Below, piece by piece: positions 17,711 through 25,139 of a stretch of 34,531 nt of DNA. The stretch is from an uncultured Oscillospiraceae bacterium. GTDB taxonomy: Bacteria > Bacillota > Clostridia > Oscillospirales > Ruminococcaceae. The translations under genes were made by a program, and so were the position numbers. The stretch lies in NCBI GenBank assembly GCA_949291395.1, contig CASEVW010000195.1:1-34531 (forward strand), written 5' to 3'. Within the stretch, counting starts at the first letter, position 1. Every line of letters begins with the position of its first letter. The notes under the pieces are model-generated. The model did no database searches, was not told the DNA's origin, and saw only the letters and a program-made list of their open reading frames with translations.

Positions 17711-18052
17711 TCAGCCCGGAGGCCAGGCCAGGCTGCGCTTTGCCAGCACATGAAAGTGTAAATGCTTTACACTCTGGCCGCCGTCCTCACCCACGTTGGT
17801 CACCACACGGTAACCGTTTTCGCAGCCCAGTTCGGAGCACAGGCGGGCGATGGTGGCAAAAATATGGCCCAGCAAAGCGCTGTCCTCCTGGGTCAATGCG
17901 GCGGCGGAGACGATGTGCTTTTTGGGGATCACCAAAAAGTGCACCGGGGCCTGGGGATCAATGTCGTGGAACGCAAGGATCTGGTCGTCCTCGTACAGCT
18001 TGTTCGAGGGGATCTGGCCCTGTGCGATCTTGCAAAACAGACAATCTTCCAT
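17711..18052 (-). CDS. Histidine triad (HIT) nucleotide-binding protein
   Basis: HINT-type purine nucleoside phosphoramidase. The 113-residue protein opens with CLFCKIAQGQIP, continues with LAFHDIDPQAPVHFLVIPK, and ends with the triad motif HLHFHVL (97-103), all standard for the family; full length. AAGGAG precedes the start by about 12 bases. It follows alaS, separated by a GC-rich hairpin, and is 51 bp before the apt-like gene, so it may begin the hinT-apt-comEC-holA-toprim unit; no clear promoter was seen before it. Confidence 0.95.
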   Translation of the reverse strand: MEDCLFCKIAQGQIPSNKLYEDDQILAFHDIDPQAPVHFLVIPKKHIVSAAALTQEDSALLGHIFATIARLCSELGCENGYRVVTNVGEDGGQSVKHLHFHVLAKRSLAWPPG

Positions 18053-18100
18053 GGCAGTCGTTCGCTCCTTTCTTGATGGGGTTTTAAAAACAGCAGTTCC

Positions 18101-18129
18101 CCCCGGGACCCGTTTTCCGGGCCCCGGGG
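18101..18129 (-). terminator. Terminator-like hairpin after alaS
   Basis: A 12-bp, very GC-rich stem (18101-18112 with 18118-18129, one mismatch, five-base loop) lies 20 bases after the alaS stop. The minus-strand tail is GGAACTGCTGTTTTTAAAA, so the T run is delayed. Probably a terminator, perhaps leaky into hinT. Confidence 0.7.
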
Positions 18130-18149
18130 AGAAGATACAGCGTAAAAGA

Positions 18150-20819
18150 TCAGCCTTCCAAAGCCGCCTTGACGATACCGGCCACGGCGTTCAGCGCCTC
18201 GTCGATCTTGTTCTCGTCCTTCAGGCCAGCCATGGCAAAGTCCGGCTTGCCGCCGCCGTTGCCGCCGGCGATGGCAGCGATCTGCTTTACCAGAGCGCCC
18301 GCCTTCAGGCCGGCGTCCACAGCGCCCTTGCCGCAGGAAACGGCCAGGGTGATCTTGCCTTCGTTGGCGCCCACAATGGCGGACACCGCACCCGGAGCCT
18401 TGTCACGCATCTTTTCAGACATGGTGCGCAGGGCGTCGGGGGTGGTGGCGGAGAAGTAGGCGGTGAGGATCTTGATGCCGTTCACCTCTTCGGCGTTTTC
18501 CAGCATGCCGTCGATCTGGTTGGCGGCAGCAGCCTCCTTGGCTGCGGCCAGCTCCTTGCCCAGGTTCTTCACCTCGGAGGCGATGGCGACTGCACGCACC
18601 GGCAGGTCCTTCATGTTGTTGACCTTCAGGGCGTCGGCCACCTGATGCAGCATCTCGGTGCGCTCGTCCAGCAGGCGCAGCACGCCGGTGCCGGTGGTGG
18701 CCTCGATGCGGCGGATGCCGGCGGCCACACTGGACTCGCTCAGGATCTTAAAGCAGCCCAGCTGGGCGGTGTTCTTCACATGGGTGCCGCCGCAGAACTC
18801 GGTGGACCAGCCGTTCACGTCCACCACGCGGACCACGTCGCCGTACTTTTCGCCAAACAGGGCCATCGCGCCCATCTTTTTGGCCTCGGCGATGGGCATG
18901 TTCTGCACGTTCACGTCCAGGGCCTCAAAGATCTTCTGGTTGACGATGTGCTCCACCAGAGACAGCTCTTCCGGGGTAACGGCGCTGAAGTGGGTGAAGT
19001 CAAAGCGCACCCGCTCGTCGTCCTCGTAGGAACCGGCCTGATGCACATGGCTGCCCAGCACCTCCCGCAGGGCTTTCTGCAGCAGGTGGGCGCTGGTGTG
19101 GTTGCGGGCGATGGCCATGCGGCGGCCCTTGGCAACGTCAGTGGTAACGGTGTCGCCCACCTTCACGGTGCCTTCCACCAGAACGCAGGTGTGCACAAAG
19201 TAGCCCTTGCCGGTCTTCTTTACGTCCTTCACTTCCAGACGGGCGCCGTCGGCGGTGACGATGGAACCGGTATCGGCCACCTGTCCGCCGCTCTCTGCGT
19301 AGAAAGGAGTCTGATCCAGGACCACCAACACGCCTTCCTTGGCGCCGTCGTCCACCGAGATAGCATCCACCAGCTCGTCGCCGTCAGACAGGGCCACGAT
19401 GGCGCCCTTGTCCTCCAGCTTGTCGTAGCCGGTGAACACGGTGGCGGGAACGTTCACCTCACTGAACAGATCGGATGCCCAGCCGGAGATGCCCCGGGAC
19501 AGACGGTCCTTGCGAGCCTTCTCCTTCTGCTTGCGCATCTCGGAATGGAAGTTCTCCTCGTCCACGGTGATGCCCGCCTCGGCGGCGATCTCACGGGTGA
19601 GGTCCAGCGGGAAGCCGAAGGTGTCGTTCAGCTTGAAGGCGTCGATGCCGGAAAGGATCTTCTCCTTGCCAGCCACGGCGGCCTTGCTGATGTTGTCGAT
19701 CAGGTTGTTCAGGATGTTCATGCCCTGGTCGATGGTCTTGTAGAAGCGCTCCTCCTCGGTGCCGATGACCTTCTTGATGTAATCGGCATGCTCTTCCAGC
19801 TCGGGGTAGCCGGCCTTGTTCTCGTGGATCACGGTATCCACCAGCTCGGTCAGGAAGGGGCGGGTGATGCCCAGCATCCGGCCGTGACGGGCGGCCCGGC
19901 GCAGCAGGCGGCGCAGCACATAGCCCCGGCCCTCGTTGGAGGGCAGGATGCCGTCGCTCACCATGAAGGTGGTGGAGCGGATGTGGTCGGTGATCACGCG
20001 GATGGAGATATCGGTCTTTTCATCCTGGCCGTATGTCTTGCCGCTGATCTTCTCCACATGGTTCAGGATGGCCCGGACGGTGTCCACCTCAAACAGGTTG
20101 CCCACACCCTGCATCACGCAGGCCAGGCGCTCCAGGCCCATACCGGTGTCGATGTTGGGGCGCTCCAGGCGGGTGTAGTTGCCCTTGCCGTCGGAATCGA
20201 ACTGGCTGAACACCAGGTTCCAAACTTCCATGTAGCGGTCGCAGTCGCAGCCCACCTTGCAGCCGGGCTTGCCGCAGCCGTGCTCGGGACCCCGGTCGAA
20301 GTAGATCTCGCTGCAGGGGCCGCAGGGGCCGGAGCCGTGCTCCCAGAAGTTATCTTCCTTGCCAAAGCGGACCATGTGGTCCTCGGCGATGCCGATATCC
20401 TTAGTCCAGATGTCCCAGGCTTCGTCGTCATCCTCGTACACCGAGATGTACAGCAGGTCGGCGGGGATCTCCAGTACCTGGGTCAAAAACTCCCAGGCCC
20501 AGGCAGTGGCTTCCTTTTTGAAGTAATCCTGGAAGCTGAAGTTGCCCAGCATCTCGAAGTAGGTGCCGTGGCGGGCGGTGATGCCCACCCGCTCGATGTC
20601 CGGGGTGCGGATGCACTTCTGGCAGGTGGTCACCCGGTGGCGGGGAGGCTCTTCCTGGCCCAGGAACCACCGTTTCATGGGAGCCATGCCGCTGTTGATC
20701 AGCAGCAGGCTGTTGTCGTTTTTCGGCACCAGGGGGAAGCTGTCCAGCCGCAGGTGGCCTTTGCTCTCGAAAAACGAAAGATACTTTTCACGCAGTTCAT
20801 TCAAACCGGTCCATTGCAT
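18150..20819 (-). CDS. alaS: Alanine--tRNA ligase
   Basis: Charges tRNA-Ala and edits mischarged products. The 889-residue protein is full length. Order: class II catalytic core with RHVTTCQKCIR-type N-terminal segment and motif 2 FEMLGNFSFQDYF (about 88-100); motif-3 region GMGLERLA with the VMQGVGNLFEVDT segment (about 230-250); the editing domain with NHTSAHLLQKAL and the zinc-ligand region CGGTHVKNT; and the C-terminal DHHA1 domain with the GGNGGGKPDFAMAG signature. The start ATG has GAGGAG upstream. It is preceded by a T-box leader, so it is induced when uncharged tRNA-Ala accumulates. Confidence 0.98.
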   Translation of the reverse strand: MQWTGLNELREKYLSFFESKGHLRLDSFPLVPKNDNSLLLINSGMAPMKRWFLGQEEPPRHRVTTCQKCIRTPDIERVGITARHGTYFEMLGNFSFQDYFKKEATAWAWEFLTQVLEIPADLLYISVYEDDDEAWDIWTKDIGIAEDHMVRFGKEDNFWEHGSGPCGPCSEIYFDRGPEHGCGKPGCKVGCDCDRYMEVWNLVFSQFDSDGKGNYTRLERPNIDTGMGLERLACVMQGVGNLFEVDTVRAILNHVEKISGKTYGQDEKTDISIRVITDHIRSTTFMVSDGILPSNEGRGYVLRRLLRRAARHGRMLGITRPFLTELVDTVIHENKAGYPELEEHADYIKKVIGTEEERFYKTIDQGMNILNNLIDNISKAAVAGKEKILSGIDAFKLNDTFGFPLDLTREIAAEAGITVDEENFHSEMRKQKEKARKDRLSRGISGWASDLFSEVNVPATVFTGYDKLEDKGAIVALSDGDELVDAISVDDGAKEGVLVVLDQTPFYAESGGQVADTGSIVTADGARLEVKDVKKTGKGYFVHTCVLVEGTVKVGDTVTTDVAKGRRMAIARNHTSAHLLQKALREVLGSHVHQAGSYEDDERVRFDFTHFSAVTPEELSLVEHIVNQKIFEALDVNVQNMPIAEAKKMGAMALFGEKYGDVVRVVDVNGWSTEFCGGTHVKNTAQLGCFKILSESSVAAGIRRIEATTGTGVLRLLDERTEMLHQVADALKVNNMKDLPVRAVAIASEVKNLGKELAAAKEAAAANQIDGMLENAEEVNGIKILTAYFSATTPDALRTMSEKMRDKAPGAVSAIVGANEGKITLAVSCGKGAVDAGLKAGALVKQIAAIAGGNGGGKPDFAMAGLKDENKIDEALNAVAGIVKAALEG

Positions 20820-20882
20820 CGTTCAAAACTCCTCTACTTATTTATGGTCAAACCAAATACCGGATAACAGCCGAAATGCACC

Positions 20883-20926
20883 AAAAAAGAATAGCCTCCG
20901 CCCCCAAAAACAGGGACGAAGGCTAT
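20883..20926 (-). terminator. T-box-controlled terminator of alaS
   Basis: Stem 20891-20905 with 20913-20926 and minus tail TCTTTTTT. It follows the T-box sequence, as expected for the terminator that competes with the antiterminator. Confidence 0.93.
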
Positions 20927-21131
20927 AATACTCCGTGGTACCACCCAAATTGCGGCCTTTGCGGGCCGCCGCTTTCGTCACGTTAACGCCGTGCTACGCC
21001 CGGTTCTTCACCGGGGGCTCAAGGGTGGCGGATGGCGGCAGCTGCGGCGGGCACCTTGCACCAAATGGTCCCCTCTCTGAAAGCCTGCTGCGGCCTTTGG
21101 CCCTATCACAGCCATTATCACTATTGTTTAC
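20883..21131 (-). promoter_or_regulatory. T-box riboswitch leader of alaS
   Basis: The minus strand has the T-box core GGGTGGTACCACGG (20933-20946), whose TGGT would pair with ACCA of an uncharged tRNA carrying A73, as tRNA-Ala does. Upstream on the transcript are AGAGAGG with the GGTGCAAGG loop region (stem I), a CCCGGT/ACCGGG hairpin (about 20999-21015) and a GCGGCC/GGCCGC hairpin (20952-20969) just before the core, then the terminator. Ala codons (GCT, GCC) occur in the stem I 3' side around 21022-21045 but I could not assign the specifier with confidence. The class is certain; Ala specificity comes from the gene. Confidence 0.95.
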
Positions 21132-21137
21132 CTTATC

Positions 21138-21166
21138 AGTATAGCGTTCCGATAGCTCGTTGTCAA
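21138..21166 (-). promoter_or_regulatory. Promoter of alaS
   Basis: Minus-strand TTGACA (21161-21166), a 17-base spacer and TATACT (21138-21143), directly before the T-box leader. It lies only 62 bases beyond the stop of the BspA-like gene; no terminator was seen between. Confidence 0.88.
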
Positions 21167-21227
21167 CTGTCTTTTGCCAAATTCAGCCGGTCCTGGCCGT
21201 GCGGCAGCAAAATGCATGGCTTTCGCT

Positions 21228-22928
21228 TTAGCCCAGCGCTTCTTCGCTGATCCGCCCCGCATTCTCCGGGTTGATGACCTCCACCGGATAGTTTGCGTTG
21301 AGGTTCTCCACCGGCGCGTTCAGCTCGATCTTGGGCGTGGTGGGGTCGTCCTGATAGTATTCCAGATCGATGACCGAACACTCGCCGTTGATGACCACCC
21401 GCTCCAGGTTGGGGCAGTCCCGGATATACAGCCGGTCCACCGGGCCGTTGAGCACCATCTCTTTCAGCTGGGGCAGGTAGTCCAGCTCCAGCAGGTCGTT
21501 CAAGCTGGCGTTCACCGTCATGGTCTCCAGCGCCGTCATAAAGTTACAGGTGCTGGGGTCGATCTTTGTCACCGTGGCCGGGATGGTCAGGGACTTGAGG
21601 TTTTTGGCGGACTGGAAAGCCCCCACCCCGAGCTCTGTCACGCCCTCCGGCACGGTGTATTCCTCCCGCGGAGCCGAAGCGGGATAGGCCAGCAGGGTCT
21701 TGCCGTCCGCCGAGAAGAGGATGCCGTCGATGGAGCGGTAGGAGGGGTTGCCCTGGTCCACAAGGATCTGCTCCAGACCGGTATGGCCCGACAGGGGATT
21801 TTGGGTGCCAAAGCCCAGATCCGTGATGCCCGCCGGCACCGAAAGGATATCCATCTCCTGGCTGTAAGCGCCGGCCATGTCGGCGGCGGTGACTGCATAG
21901 GATCTGCCGTTGTAGCGCAGGGTGTCCGGGATGCGGTACTCGCCGCTGAAGTAGATGGACTTCCACCCCAGATCGATCTTCAGGCCGCCCTGGCCAGGCT
22001 GCGGCGTGGGGGTGACGACAGGCTGGCCGCCGGGCTGGAGGGGGTTGCCGTTCTGATCCACCAGATCAGACAGGACGGCCTGGGGGCTTTCCGCCGTGCC
22101 GCCCTGGGCCCCGCCGCCGGACAACGCCTCACCGCCCACTGCCATGCGGGGCAGGATATCCTGGGCGGACACTTCCCCGCTGGCCCAGACAGGCGAGTCA
22201 GGCTCGATGCTCAGGTTACCCTCCGGGAAAAAGTAATATTGCTCAAATCCTAACGTCCACTCGTCTGGGCTGCCGGAATAGATCTCGGGGTCCAGCACAT
22301 AGACCCAGCACCGGGTCACCTCACCGTTGGGCATGGTGCCGGTGATCTCGGCCTCGCCGGTGTGGGAGGTGTCACAGGTGACCAGGCCGTACTCGTCCAC
22401 CTGGGCGATCTCCGGGTCGCTGCTGGTCCAGGTCATCTCGTTGGAAGAAGCTTGCAGCTGCACCGGCTCTTTCATGGAAGAGCCCTGGTACCGCACGATG
22501 AAGTTCACGTCCAGGCCCGTCTCCGTTTCCTGAACGAGCGTTTCCTCCTCTTGCAGTCCGAACGCGCTGTTCCAGCCCTCCAGGATGGATTCGGGCGTGT
22601 TCCGCACGCCAAAGGAATTGGCGGCCTGGATCAGCCGTTTGCTGCCAGTGGTCTCAATGCCGGCCTGCAGCCAATCGCGCGCGCTGTCGGCATCTCCCAT
22701 ATCCATATAGATCTGGGCCGCAAGCTCGTACTGGGGCACATAGTCTGGCGCGGTATTTTGCAGATCGTTCAGCACGCCGACGGCGGCGCTGTAGTCGCCG
22801 GTCTGGGCAGCCTGGTACGCCTTGGCGTACATGGCGTCTGCCTTGTTTTCGCCAAAGACGTTCATCAGGATGACGGCTGCTGTGACCGCCGCCGGCAGAG
22901 CCGCGATCAACAGTTGTTTGTGTTTCAT
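21228..22928 (-). CDS. Anchored TPR / Ig-like / BspA leucine-rich-repeat protein
   Basis: A 566-residue protein, probably exported and held by an N-terminal anchor (hydrophobic 5-24). Residues about 30-100 form two TPR-like helical pairs (DYSAAVGVLNDLQN, DADSARDWLQAG). Residues about 150-212 resemble a bacterial Ig-like BIG2 fold (MTWTSSDPEIAQVDEYGLVT, EAEITGTM). A Gly/Pro-rich linker with PVVTPTPQPGQGG (about 300-315) leads to LRR_5/BspA-type repeats (about 330-560: ILSVPAGITDLGFG, YTVPEGVTELGVGAF, LKSLTIPATVTKID). Such repeats usually mediate surface binding. The start overlaps the preceding stop as ATGA. Last gene of the six-gene cassette. Ligand and role unknown. Confidence 0.82.
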   Translation of the reverse strand: MKHKQLLIAALPAAVTAAVILMNVFGENKADAMYAKAYQAAQTGDYSAAVGVLNDLQNTAPDYVPQYELAAQIYMDMGDADSARDWLQAGIETTGSKRLIQAANSFGVRNTPESILEGWNSAFGLQEEETLVQETETGLDVNFIVRYQGSSMKEPVQLQASSNEMTWTSSDPEIAQVDEYGLVTCDTSHTGEAEITGTMPNGEVTRCWVYVLDPEIYSGSPDEWTLGFEQYYFFPEGNLSIEPDSPVWASGEVSAQDILPRMAVGGEALSGGGAQGGTAESPQAVLSDLVDQNGNPLQPGGQPVVTPTPQPGQGGLKIDLGWKSIYFSGEYRIPDTLRYNGRSYAVTAADMAGAYSQEMDILSVPAGITDLGFGTQNPLSGHTGLEQILVDQGNPSYRSIDGILFSADGKTLLAYPASAPREEYTVPEGVTELGVGAFQSAKNLKSLTIPATVTKIDPSTCNFMTALETMTVNASLNDLLELDYLPQLKEMVLNGPVDRLYIRDCPNLERVVINGECSVIDLEYYQDDPTTPKIELNAPVENLNANYPVEVINPENAGRISEEALG

Positions 22929-23371
22929 TTTTTCGCATCCCCATCTGAAGTAGTGGTTTTCCCTGCCTGGGCCGCGGCCGCCTGGGCCTTGTCCAGCACT
23001 TTATCCAGCGCGGCAGGCGAAAGGATGTCGTACCTGCCCAGCAGGGCCAGCACGCCGAACGCCACCAGCGCCCCGTCCAGCAGCAGGGAGACAAGATTGC
23101 CCAGGCCATAGGGCAGGTGCAGATAGCCGACCCCCACAACGGAGTTCAGCACACTTACCAGGCCGTTCAGCAGCGCATAAATGCTGCTGATCCCCCAAAC
23201 GCCGCCCAGTACGATCAGCGCCTGGCAGGACATCTTGCGCATGGCATCGGTGCTTTCCACCAAAAGGGCATAACCGATCAGCAGAAGGGCCGCAACGGCG
23301 TTTTGCAGGGCGCAAAAGTAGATCAGCGCGGCAAAAACGGTGATCTTCAACCCGAATTTTGTGGTTTTCAT
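22925..23371 (-). CDS. Small multi-pass membrane protein of unknown function
   Basis: A 148-residue protein not recognised as a known family. It has about four hydrophobic segments (roughly 7-22, 24-41, 54-80 and 90-115) and a polar Ala/Lys-rich tail (SPAALDKVLDKAQAAAAQAG to the end) likely cytoplasmic. The start at 23369-23371 has AGGAGG at ideal spacing; an ATG 21 bases upstream lacks one. It overlaps the BspA-like gene by four bases, so the two are probably made together; it may act as a membrane partner for the anchored protein. That is inference from position. Confidence 0.78.
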   Translation of the reverse strand: MKTTKFGLKITVFAALIYFCALQNAVAALLLIGYALLVESTDAMRKMSCQALIVLGGVWGISSIYALLNGLVSVLNSVVGVGYLHLPYGLGNLVSLLLDGALVAFGVLALLGRYDILSPAALDKVLDKAQAAAAQAGKTTTSDGDAKK

Positions 23372-23471
23372 AACAGTTTTCCTCCTATGCATTGCGATTA
23401 TTGCGCCGGCCGAAAGCAGACCCAGGCAAGGCTGCCGGCCTTTTCCGGTGCGGCGGTGATACGATTCAAAG

Positions 23472-25139
23472 TCAGCCCGTAGCCTGATCCAGCAGGCGGA
23501 TCATCAGGCGGGTCTGTGCGGGAAGCTCCAATTCCGGCTGGTCCCGCAGCTTCCAGCCAAGGGGATCGGTGTTTTCCAGGGTAGTATCCATATAGTCCAA
23601 AAGCCAGGCCATTTCTTCGGCGGCATGCTTTGCGGGGCAGCCCTGCTCCATGACGTATTGCAGACGGGCAAGGGCCTCGTCATACATGGCTTGGTCGTAT
23701 TTTCGCAGGATCACGGCCTGGCGCTGGGCGTCGGCCATGGCCTGGTAATCGCCCCGGCTCAGGGCTTCCTCCGCCAGGATCTGCCAGGCGGTGGGCTGGA
23801 AGGGATCACGTTCCAGCAGGGCCTGGGCATCTTCTGCGGCCTGGTCCAGCGAGGTGCGGGTGAGCATCTGCTCTACCGCCAGTTCCGTGTCCCAGGGCGC
23901 AAGGGCCCGGGCCAGATCCAGGTGGTCCAGACGGTAGGCCGCATCCGCCATGCCCCGGGGCAAGATCAGCAGCATGGCCGCCGACGCCGCCAAAATGCCA
24001 GCGGCTCTTCCCCGCAGGGTCACCAGCGGGGCATCATCACCGGCGGGGCTCAAAGCCAGTAAAAGCAACCACACCATGCACTGGAATTGCAGGTCCAGGT
24101 CCATCAGGCAGTGCAGCAGCAACAGCACCGCCACCACCGGCGCACAGCTTTTCCGGCGCAGCCGGTGGGCGACCCAGCAGAGGGCGGCGGCAGCGGCGGG
24201 AATGCCGTAGTCCAGCGCCATCTGCAATAGGTCGTTATGAACGAACCGCACATTGTACACGCCGGTCTGGATCATCTGCTGCAAGTAGAACCAGCCCAGA
24301 TACCCCACGCCCAGAGGATAGTGCGCCAGCAGACGGGCTCCGTCCTTCATGTACAAAAGCCGGCCCCACACCGTGCTCAGGGAACCAGGGCGGAAAAAGC
24401 GGGCGAAGGTCCAGCCGTTTTGCAGCCAGACGAGCACGCCCACGGCCGCCGCCACCACCGCCAGCACCAGCAGCAAGCGCCAGTCTCTTTTGCGGAGGGC
24501 CCGGTAAGCCAGCCAGGCCGCCGCCAAAAGCAGCACGCCCCGGCTGCCGGAAGCGGCAATGCCGAAGAGCAGCAGACCATCCAACAGCAGCCGCAGGGGC
24601 CGCGCTGTCCCCTTTCGGTCCACGGCCAGGCCGGCCAGCAAAAAGGCCGCAAAGGTGTTCGCATACTGGAACGGTCCCGCCATGCGGGAACTCTCATACA
24701 GCAGCGGCCGCACACTGGGCAGCAGCCCGCCTGCCAGGCAGAGCAGCACCATGCAGGCCCCTATCCAGGGCACAAGCCCCAGCAGGCGGCGGCGTTGGCT
24801 GGCGGTCCATTGCAGGATCAAAAGGCCGAACAGGGCGCAGGCCAGCAGCCGCAGCAGCCCTTCCCAGCAGCCGCCGGGGTCGATGCCGGCATACAGGCTC
24901 CAGACCGCGCCGCATCCGATCACTGCCAGGCAGGCGGTCGTCACCCCATCCCGGGGCAGCAGCAGGCGGCGGCCGGCGACCGTCTGCCACAGCAGGAACA
25001 GCCCGTGCACACCGGTCGCCAGCCCCCACTGCCAGGGAAAATACCCGCCGCCGGCAAAGGGCAGCAGAAAAAAGAAGGGGCAGTAAAGGGCGAAAGGATC
25101 CCGGAGGGCCGTTTTCAGCCGGTCAAGCCACCTGCGCAT
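23472..25139 (-). CDS. O-antigen ligase / Wzy-like polytopic membrane protein with TPR-like tail
   Basis: A 555-residue membrane protein with about eleven hydrophobic segments up to residue 395. It has the O-antigen ligase family (PF04932) signposts in order: GPFQYANTFAAFLL (155-168), ASGSRGVLLL (196-205), and the catalytic-loop motif HNDLLQMALDYG (301-312) after a long exoloop. These enzymes join or polymerise lipid-linked glycans. Residues about 400-500 look like TPR helices (LDQAAEDAQALLERDP, GDYQAMADAQRQA). The start overlaps the previous gene; ATG at 25137-25139 is chosen, with an in-frame ATG at 25154 as the alternative. No other glycan synthesis genes are near, so the substrate is unknown. 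Confidence 0.85.
   Translation of the reverse strand: MRRWLDRLKTALRDPFALYCPFFFLLPFAGGGYFPWQWGLATGVHGLFLLWQTVAGRRLLLPRDGVTTACLAVIGCGAVWSLYAGIDPGGCWEGLLRLLACALFGLLILQWTASQRRRLLGLVPWIGACMVLLCLAGGLLPSVRPLLYESSRMAGPFQYANTFAAFLLAGLAVDRKGTARPLRLLLDGLLLFGIAASGSRGVLLLAAAWLAYRALRKRDWRLLLVLAVVAAAVGVLVWLQNGWTFARFFRPGSLSTVWGRLLYMKDGARLLAHYPLGVGYLGWFYLQQMIQTGVYNVRFVHNDLLQMALDYGIPAAAAALCWVAHRLRRKSCAPVVAVLLLLHCLMDLDLQFQCMVWLLLLALSPAGDDAPLVTLRGRAAGILAASAAMLLILPRGMADAAYRLDHLDLARALAPWDTELAVEQMLTRTSLDQAAEDAQALLERDPFQPTAWQILAEEALSRGDYQAMADAQRQAVILRKYDQAMYDEALARLQYVMEQGCPAKHAAEEMAWLLDYMDTTLENTDPLGWKLRDQPELELPAQTRLMIRLLDQATG

Noticed and set aside
17850..20867. A 1005-residue open frame on plus, across alaS
   Set aside because: It is antisense to alaS and its T-box side, has a His/Val/Gly-rich composition typical of the complement of a GC-rich gene, and lacks a ribosome site.
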